This document shows positions 22,232 through 27,302 of a DNA stretch of 27,302 bases, piece after piece. Made by a program: the position numbers and the translations under genes. Under the pieces are notes generated by a model. That model saw nothing but the letters and a program-made list of their open reading frames with translations, ran no database searches and was not told the origin of the DNA. The first letter of the stretch is position 1, and each line of letters starts with the position of its first letter. Source of the stretch: Anaerolineales bacterium. GTDB taxonomy: Bacteria; Chloroflexota; Anaerolineae; Anaerolineales; Villigracilaceae. The stretch is taken from contig JADLCG010000018.1 of NCBI GenBank assembly GCA_020847355.1, forward strand, positions 1 to 27,302. Reading direction: 5' to 3'.

Positions 22232-23107
22232 ATGTCTATCGTAAATGCAAAAGAAATTATGATGCCGGCCGCCAAAGAAGGTTGGGCAGTGGGAGCGTTC
22301 AACGTCACCGATCTGCTTCAATTCAAGGCGGTGGTCGAAGCGGCGATTGAAAAGAAAGCGCCGGTGATCGTGCAAACTTCCGTCAAGCCTTCGCAATTTC
22401 TCGGAACGCAGTTGATGGTCAATATCTATCGCACCTTAGCCGAGTCCGCGCCTGTGCCGGTTTGTCTGCATCTCGATCACAGCACGGATATCGCCTACTG
22501 TAAAAAATGCGCGGATGCCGGCTACACCAACATTATGATTGACGCTTCCAAACAATCATACGAAGAAAATATTCGTCAAACCAAAGAGGTGGTTGAGTAT
22601 TGTCATAGCGTAGGCAATATTTCCGTTGAAGGCGAATTAGGCACAGTCGGCGGCGTGGAAGATCAAATCAAAGTGGCGGAGGACGAAGCGCAATTAGCCA
22701 ACCCTGAACAATCGGTTGAATTTGTCGAGCGTACCGGCGTAGATATTTTCGCGCCAGCCATCGGCACCGCGCACGGCGTGTATAAGACTAAAAATCCAAA
22801 GATTGATTTTGAACGCATGGCGACCATTCACAAAATGCTCAACGGCAATGGGATTAAAACTCCGCTCGTTGTCCACGGGGGAACAGGCTTGCCCGACGAT
22901 TACATTGTCAAACTCTTACAGGCGGGCGGCGCCAAGTTCAACGTCTCAACTGAGTTGAAGCACACGCTGATTGACGCAAAATGGGAATATATCAGCGCGC
23001 ACCGCGAAGAATACGATCCCGGCAAATTAGACGTTTTCGTCCGCGATGCAACGCGCAATGCGGTTATGGCGTGGATGGATAAATTAGGCTGTCCGGGCAA
23101 AGCGTAG
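22232..23107 (+). CDS. Class II (zinc) fructose-bisphosphate-type aldolase
   Basis: This 291-residue cytosolic TIM-barrel aldolase uses a metal to split ketose phosphates, usually a C6 bisphosphate giving DHAP plus an aldehyde. Seen are CLHLDHSTD with Asp82 and metal ligand His83, ISVEGELGTVGGVED, IGTAHGVYKTK with His181, VVHGGTGLPDD with His215, and FNVSTELK for phosphate binding. All metal ligands are kept. The loop HLDHS replaces the common HLDHG. It matches the GatY/KbaY/Fba group rather than plant-type enzymes. AAGGAG precedes the ATG. Substrate candidates are fructose- or tagatose-bisphosphate or another phosphorylated ketose made by the cluster. No other glycolytic gene is nearby, which favours a dedicated catabolic role. 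Confidence 0.92.
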   Translation: MSIVNAKEIMMPAAKEGWAVGAFNVTDLLQFKAVVEAAIEKKAPVIVQTSVKPSQFLGTQLMVNIYRTLAESAPVPVCLHLDHSTDIAYCKKCADAGYTNIMIDASKQSYEENIRQTKEVVEYCHSVGNISVEGELGTVGGVEDQIKVAEDEAQLANPEQSVEFVERTGVDIFAPAIGTAHGVYKTKNPKIDFERMATIHKMLNGNGIKTPLVVHGGTGLPDDYIVKLLQAGGAKFNVSTELKHTLIDAKWEYISAHREEYDPGKLDVFVRDATRNAVMAWMDKLGCPGKA

Positions 23108-23113
23108 AAACTC

Positions 23114-23171
23114 GACCATTGACAATGGACGATAGACCATAAACATCGTCAATGGTCAGCAGTCTATGGTC
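23114..23171. repeat. Nested inverted repeats between aldolase and aminotransferase genes
   Basis: GACCATTGAC at 23114-23123 is matched exactly in inverse by GTCAATGGTC at 23148-23157, and GACGAT/ATCGTC pair inside it. A second overlapping pair (GACCATA at 23135-23141 with TATGGTC at 23165-23171) competes with it. There is no T-run, so it is not a terminator. Confidence 0.65.
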
Positions 23172-23201
23172 ACATTACAAGAAATAATTAGGAGATAACA
23201 A

Positions 23202-24311
23202 ATGACAAAAAATATTGAAGAATATTACGCCCCGTGGGTCAAGGGCATTCCAATGTACGTTTCGGAGCATATTGAATTAGCTTGGCGCAAGCCTGAATTA
23301 CATCGCATGATGTCGAACGAGAACCCACTGCCGCCTTCCGATAAAGTTTTGGAAGCGATGTTCAAATACGCCAAGATGACCAATCGCTATCCCGATCAGG
23401 GCTTGGTGGTCCGCTCAAAAATTGCGGAATTGAACAACGTGGATGGTCCGCAAAATGTGATGATCGGCAATGGCTCCAGCGAAGTGTATGACAATATCTT
23501 CCGCATGTTCATTCAGCCGGGCGATGAAGTGATTCAACATACTCCCTGCTTCGGCATTTACGGTTTACGCGGAACTTTACTCGGCGCAAAGATGGTCTCT
23601 GTGCCAATGCTCTATGAAAACCACGCGCTCAAGTTTGATCACAAAGGCTTGATGGATGCAATTACCGATAAAACCAAAATTATCGTAATTCCCAACCCCA
23701 ACAACCCCAGCGGCAATTTCATGGATCCGGAACACTTCGTCCCATTTGCCGAGACGGGCATTCCGCTAATTGTGGACGAAGCCTATATTGAATACGCGGG
23801 CTTGGGGAAATCTCAAGTTCAACTCACTAAGAAATATAAAAATGTATTGATCACTCGCACGCTCTCTAAAGCTTATGGCTTGGCTGGTATGCGCTTCGGC
23901 TACACGATCGGTCATGCGGACGTGATCAAGCAGATCGCCGGTTCTTTATTGCCGTGGAACGTCGGCACAATCCCGATGTGGGCGGCGTTGGCGGCGTTTG
24001 AAGATCAAGAAGGGCTCGCTGAACGCATCAAGTTCAACAACGACGCGGTGGACTACATCTCCGAATCGCTGAGCGTCATCCCCGGCTTCTATGTCATGCC
24101 ATCCAGCGCCAATTACATTTTGTTTGATTGCGGCGAAACCGGCAAAACCGGCAAAGAAGTTTTAGCCTACGCCGAAACCAAAGGCATTATTTTGCGTGGC
24201 GAGAGTAAGAAGTATGGGAGCGACGGCTGGTTCCGCGTGACCGTCGGCTCGAAAGAAGAGAATGAGTTATTCGTCAAGACAATCCTTGAATTCTTTGGAG
24301 TGAAGAAATAA
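23202..24311 (+). CDS. Class I/II aminotransferase, histidinol-phosphate aminotransferase-like (HisC family)
   Basis: This 369-residue fold-type I PLP aminotransferase has these marks: MMSNENPLPPS at the N-terminal substrate arm, MIGNGSSEVYDNIF for phosphate binding, VIPNPNNPSG around residues 163-170, VDEAYIEY with Asp192, TRTLSKAYGLAGMRFGY with the Schiff-base Lys223, and a C-terminal WFRVTVGS with the carboxylate- or phosphate-binding Arg. The HisC family includes enzymes acting on phosphorylated amino alcohols (histidinol phosphate, threonine phosphate). With no his genes here, a catabolic phospho-amine substrate made by the neighbouring kinase is a reasonable guess. The start follows TAGGAG at normal distance. 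A palindrome separates it from the phosphatase gene. Confidence 0.88.
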   Translation: MTKNIEEYYAPWVKGIPMYVSEHIELAWRKPELHRMMSNENPLPPSDKVLEAMFKYAKMTNRYPDQGLVVRSKIAELNNVDGPQNVMIGNGSSEVYDNIFRMFIQPGDEVIQHTPCFGIYGLRGTLLGAKMVSVPMLYENHALKFDHKGLMDAITDKTKIIVIPNPNNPSGNFMDPEHFVPFAETGIPLIVDEAYIEYAGLGKSQVQLTKKYKNVLITRTLSKAYGLAGMRFGYTIGHADVIKQIAGSLLPWNVGTIPMWAALAAFEDQEGLAERIKFNNDAVDYISESLSVIPGFYVMPSSANYILFDCGETGKTGKEVLAYAETKGIILRGESKKYGSDGWFRVTVGSKEENELFVKTILEFFGVKK

Positions 24312-24320
24312 TTACTAACC

Positions 24321-24353
24321 AAACCTGACAGGTCTTTAAGACCTGTCAGGTTT
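24321..24353. repeat. Near-perfect 33-base palindrome (possible weak terminator)
   Basis: A 16-base arm (24321-24336) and its exact inverse (24338-24353) flank one central base, with CCTGACAGGTC as the visible core. A short T-run (24351-24354) is followed at once by AGGAGC, the ribosome binding site of the next gene. It is symmetric and may be an interspersed repeat rather than an evolved terminator. Confidence 0.7.
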
Positions 24354-24364
24354 TAGGAGCTAAT

Positions 24365-25120
24365 ATGTCTAAAATTAAAGCAGTGTTCTTCGACCAAGAC
24401 GGCGTGATTATTGATACTGAAAGAGACGGTCACCGAGTTTCGTTCAATATGACTTTCAAAGAATTTGGCTTCACGGATGAATGGAGCGTGGAGTATTACC
24501 ATGAATTGCTCCAAATTGCCGGCGGCAAAGAACGCATGAAGCATCATTGGAAAACCAAAGGTTTTTCCAAGCCGCTAACAGAAGAAGAAATTGATAATCT
24601 CGTCAAAGAGATGCACAAACGCAAGACGGCTCTGTTCGTGGAACTGATCGAGAGCGGCAAACTGCCGTTGAGACCAGGCATTCATCGGTTCATGCAAGAG
24701 GCGCTAGATGCAGGGCTGAAGATCGCAATCTGCACCACGTCCAATGAACAGGCGGCGAAAGCTATCACTGAAAAAGTCCTAGCCGACATTAAATTTGACG
24801 AAGTGCTAGCCGGCGATATCGTGCGAAAGAAAAAGCCGGATCCGGAAATTTACAATCTGGCGTTATCAAAGTTAGGGCTACAACCTGACGAGGCGCTGGT
24901 TGTGGAAGATTCTAAAAACGGAGTCAATGCCGCCAAAGCCGCCGGATTAAAAGTAATTGTCACTACCAACGGTTACACCGAAAATGAGGATGTAAACGCC
25001 GGCGATATCATCGTCTCATGTTTAGGCGACGAACGCGAGAAGGCAAACCTGCGTAAAGGCGCGCTTGAAGGCTTCGATGGAATTGTGCATATAAAACAAC
25101 TGCTCAAATTATTTGGTTAA
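24365..25120 (+). CDS. HAD-superfamily phosphatase, CbbY-like
   Basis: This 251-residue cytosolic haloacid-dehalogenase phosphatase has a C1 cap. Motif I is FFDQDGVI with nucleophile Asp10 and acid/base Asp12, motif II CTTS at 123-126, motif III Lys in KKKPDP at about 155-160, and motif IV EDSKNG at 181-186. The cap has HRVSFNMTF, AGGKERM at 52-58 and LRPGI at 102-106. This is close to CbbY, the xylulose-1,5-bisphosphate phosphatase that serves RuBisCO, and not to ordinary beta-phosphoglucomutase. No RuBisCO gene is in the window. In this cluster it may remove phosphate from a sugar bisphosphate or phospho-amine intermediate. AGGAG lies directly after a palindrome before the ATG. A strong terminator follows. 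Confidence 0.85.
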   Translation: MSKIKAVFFDQDGVIIDTERDGHRVSFNMTFKEFGFTDEWSVEYYHELLQIAGGKERMKHHWKTKGFSKPLTEEEIDNLVKEMHKRKTALFVELIESGKLPLRPGIHRFMQEALDAGLKIAICTTSNEQAAKAITEKVLADIKFDEVLAGDIVRKKKPDPEIYNLALSKLGLQPDEALVVEDSKNGVNAAKAAGLKVIVTTNGYTENEDVNAGDIIVSCLGDEREKANLRKGALEGFDGIVHIKQLLKLFG

Positions 25121-25131
25121 TTTAGCGATCT

Positions 25132-25178
25132 AAACCCTGCCGCTGACGATGCGTATCTATCGTAAAGCGGCAGGGTTT
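25132..25178 (+). terminator. Rho-independent terminator after the phosphatase gene
   Basis: A 13-bp perfect stem pairs AAACCCTGCCGCT at 25132-25144 with its inverse at 25166-25178, followed by TTTT (25176-25179). An inner five-base pair (ACGAT/ATCGT) extends the stem. It separates the phosphatase gene from the permease. The remaining 25179-25312 shows no promoter I can call with confidence. Confidence 0.8.
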
Positions 25179-25312
25179 TAGGCATTATTAATATCGTCAA
25201 AGAAACACTTTGATCGAAGCGAGGAGGCTTTACTCAGCTATATACAACTGGTCTTCGTAAGCTCAGATTCTTGGTTTGCAAATCTACATTAAACTCAAGG
25301 AGAATTACGAAT

Positions 25313-26869
25313 ATGGCTAAAAGTTCTGAACAAGACAAGAAGGTCCTGAATAGTTTGGGGTACGCGCAAGAACTCTCGCGGCGCATGGGCGGTTTCTCAA
25401 ATTTCGCGATTTCGTTTTCGATCATCTGCATTTTAGCTGGCGGTATTTCTGCGTTTCCGCTGGCGTTCAATTCAACGGGCGGCGGCGGAGCTTTTATCGG
25501 CTGGCTCGTAGGCGGCGCGTTTTCCTTATTGGTTTCATTTAGCATGGGACAAATCGCCTCTGCTTACCCGACGGCTGGCGGCTTGTACCATTGGGGCTCA
25601 ATCCTCGGCGGGAAATTTTTAGGCTGGCTCACCGCTTGGTTCAATCTACTCGGCTTGCTGTTCGTTGTTTCTTCAGTAGACGTAGCTGTATATCAGGTCT
25701 TCTTCAGAGATTTATTGCTAGGCGCAACTTTTGGCGTGGATGTTTCAGGCTTTGGCTTTTGGCATCAAACTGTGGCGCTTTTAATAATTTTAATTTCACA
25801 GGCTTTGTTAAATCACTATGGAATTAAATTAACCACTCTCATTACAGACCTGAGCGGCTATTTGATTTTCGGATTGACTGTCGTCTTAATTGTTACCCTA
25901 TTCGCCTTTTCGCCGGTTGCCATTGATCTCTCCCGCTTGACCACCTTCACAAATTACACCGGCGCGGCGGGGGGCGATGTCGTTCCGGCAACTGGAAGCG
26001 TAGCCTTGGCTTTCTTCTTTGGTCTCATTTACGTCATGTACACCATCACCGGGTTTGACGCATCGGGCCACACCTCAGAAGAAACGCATGACGCGCAGGT
26101 CAATGTGCCAAAAGGCATGTGGACTTCCGTATTCTATTCTTGGACATTTGGCTTGGTTTTGGTGGCGGCATTCATCCTAACCATGCCCGATCTTGGCGCC
26201 GCCGCCGGTTCAGGGTTTAGCGCGTTTTTCACGAATGTTTGGGAAACCTCGCGGATGCCTGCCGCGCTAAGAGCGATTTTGGCGATTGGCATCTTTTTAG
26301 TCAATTACGGATGCGGCTTGGCTTGCGTAACTTCCGCCTCGCGCATGATGTTCGCCTTCGCGCGCGACGGGGGCTTGCCCGCTTCCAAAACGCTCTCTCT
26401 AGTTGACACAAAAACCCGCACCCCCACTTATGCCATTTGGGTCTCTGTGATCTTGGCATTGATTACCTCCTATACTGGCAATATTGGCAAGACATTCGGC
26501 TTGCAAGTGGATATCTTCCTCGTGCTGGCAACCGCTTGCGCCGTGTTCCTTTACATTTCTTATGTAATTCCTGTGGTCGCTGGGATTTTTGCAGAAGGCA
26601 AAACTTGGACGAAGAAAGGTCCGTTCAATCTGGGAGCTTTATCGAAACCGATTGCGATTGTAGCTTCCATAGGCGTGTTCCTTTTAGCTACCACCGGCTT
26701 CTTCCCGCCTAACGAGCCCGTCTTTTACCTGACTGTGGCAATGGTTATCCTATTGCCGATCATCTGGTTTGCAGGAATCAACAAGAGCTTTGAAGGCGTG
26801 CCCACCGGCGAAAAAATCAAAGAACGCCAAAAAATGATCGCCGAAATCGAAGCGCAATACAAAGATTAG
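25313..26869 (+). CDS. APC-superfamily amino acid/choline/GABA permease
   Basis: This 518-residue inner-membrane transporter with about 12 helices is of the amino acid/choline (ACT) branch of the APC superfamily. The opening LNSLGYAQELSRRMGGFSNFAISFSIICILAGGIS is typical of that branch, as is SAYPTAGGLYHWGSIL. A later ITGFDASGHTSEETHDAQVNVPKGM segment is the APC consensus loop. It probably takes up a small cationic or zwitterionic amine or amino acid by cation symport. AAGGAG precedes ATG 25313; the frame is open 14 codons further upstream without family similarity. It is separated from the phosphatase by a terminator and a 133-base gap, so it may have its own promoter, but position and direction connect it to the catabolic cluster. 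A terminator follows. Confidence 0.88.
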   Translation: MAKSSEQDKKVLNSLGYAQELSRRMGGFSNFAISFSIICILAGGISAFPLAFNSTGGGGAFIGWLVGGAFSLLVSFSMGQIASAYPTAGGLYHWGSILGGKFLGWLTAWFNLLGLLFVVSSVDVAVYQVFFRDLLLGATFGVDVSGFGFWHQTVALLIILISQALLNHYGIKLTTLITDLSGYLIFGLTVVLIVTLFAFSPVAIDLSRLTTFTNYTGAAGGDVVPATGSVALAFFFGLIYVMYTITGFDASGHTSEETHDAQVNVPKGMWTSVFYSWTFGLVLVAAFILTMPDLGAAAGSGFSAFFTNVWETSRMPAALRAILAIGIFLVNYGCGLACVTSASRMMFAFARDGGLPASKTLSLVDTKTRTPTYAIWVSVILALITSYTGNIGKTFGLQVDIFLVLATACAVFLYISYVIPVVAGIFAEGKTWTKKGPFNLGALSKPIAIVASIGVFLLATTGFFPPNEPVFYLTVAMVILLPIIWFAGINKSFEGVPTGEKIKERQKMIAEIEAQYKD

Positions 26870-26884
26870 AATTCGATTCAACAT

Positions 26885-26916
26885 AGAAAATGCCGTCTAT
26901 CTAGACGGCATTTTCT
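26885..26916. terminator. Bidirectional rho-independent terminator
   Basis: A 15-bp perfect stem (26885-26899 with 26902-26916) has a two-base loop, and AAAA and TTTT runs inside its arms. It lies between convergent stop codons of the permease (plus) and murA (minus). Confidence 0.9.
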
Positions 26917-26922
26917 GTTCCT

Positions 26923-27302
26923 TCATTCGTTCGCTCTAATAATCTTCGCGCCAAGCGCCTTTAGTTTTTCATCTACTCTTTCATAGCCGCGTTCGATCTG
27001 GATGATGTTTCTAATCTTTGATTCGCCTTCTGCGGCGAGCGCGGCAATCAGCAACGCCATCCCGGCGCGAATATCGGGACTTTCTAGCCTTTCTCCATAC
27101 AATTGAGTTGGTCCCTGCACCAAACAGCGATACGGATCGCACAAAATAATGCGCGCGCCCATGCCGACTAATTTATCCGTAAAGTACATGCGCCCCGAAA
27201 ACATCCAATCGTGAAAGAGGACTGAGCCAGAAGTCTGCGTTGCGACTGTGATCGCAATGCTGGTTAAATCAGTTGGAAAAGCGGGCCAGGTATTCGTTTT
27301 GA
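26923..27302 (-). CDS. murA: UDP-N-acetylglucosamine 1-carboxyvinyltransferase, C-terminal fragment
   Basis: The frame is open to the window edge; about 126 C-terminal residues are present. They show WPAFPTDLTSIAITVATQTSGSVLFHDWMF (MurA: YPGFPTDLQ...ATxAxG), DKLVGMGARI, SPDIRAGMALLIAALAAEGES (the conserved D-x-R-A block) and IERGYERVDEKLKALGAKI. This is the standard MurA ending, the first committed step of peptidoglycan synthesis. The Cys of the fosfomycin site is outside the window. The Met at 27204 is internal. It ends 7 bases from the terminator stem on the opposite side of the permease. Confidence 0.9.
   Translation of the reverse strand, partial: KTNTWPAFPTDLTSIAITVATQTSGSVLFHDWMFSGRMYFTDKLVGMGARIILCDPYRCLVQGPTQLYGERLESPDIRAGMALLIAALAAEGESKIRNIIQIERGYERVDEKLKALGAKIIRANE

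Noticed and set aside
20873..23201. CRISPR array
   Set aside because: The repeats are different from each other, partly palindromic and not regularly spaced by unique spacers.
25179..25312. Promoter for the APC permease
   Set aside because: No -35/-10 pair with acceptable spacing could be found; TTGATC and TATATA occur but are badly spaced.

Overview
The window looks like a chromosomal segment of a moderate-GC bacterium. My best guess is an Anaerolineae-type member of the Chloroflexota, judged from the gene mix, the codon style and the many short palindromic fragments between genes. This placement is an inference and was not tested. No rRNA, tRNA, CRISPR array, transposase or phage gene was seen, and no gap between genes exceeds 300 bases.

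Layout. (1) 1-2579, plus strand: the C-terminal end of adenylosuccinate lyase (purB), an A/T-rich membrane acyltransferase, a YjbQ-family protein and a queuosine-precursor transporter. (2) 2590-5372, minus strand: a GPH-type sugar-symporter homologue followed by a PLP lyase/decarboxylase resembling sphingosine-1-phosphate lyase. (3) 5597-10586, plus strand: a DJ-1/PfpI protein, then a complete ECF vitamin-type importer (S component, fused double ATPase, T component) followed by an acetamidase/formamidase. (4) 10647-14617, minus strand: a complete ABC importer (lipoprotein, two permeases, PotA/FbpC-type ATPase) with a good promoter at 14714-14742. (5) 14791-18312, minus strand: a compact run deoR, pfkB-like, DUF47/PhoU-like, pit. 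The PfkB protein lacks the catalytic Asp, and the Pit protein has an altered first signature. (6) 18419-26869, plus strand, divergent from deoR: FAD/GcvT oxidoreductase, choline-kinase-like phosphotransferase, class II aldolase, HisC-like aminotransferase, CbbY-like phosphatase and an APC permease. (7) 26923-27302, minus strand: the C-terminal end of murA.

The most interesting part is 15-27 kb. The deoR run and the six-gene catabolic set diverge from a 107-base region. There, two sigma70-type promoters, each with 17-base spacing and a perfect TATAAT, share one palindromic TTGCAA as their -35. A 9-base direct repeat overlaps it and is a plausible DeoR operator. The six divergent genes contain the parts for uptake, phosphorylation, oxidative demethylation or deamination, transamination, aldol cleavage and dephosphorylation of an amino or N-methylated polyol or sugar-like compound. 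I do not recognise this combination as a described pathway. Every junction from the oxidoreductase to the phosphatase holds a different inverted-repeat element.
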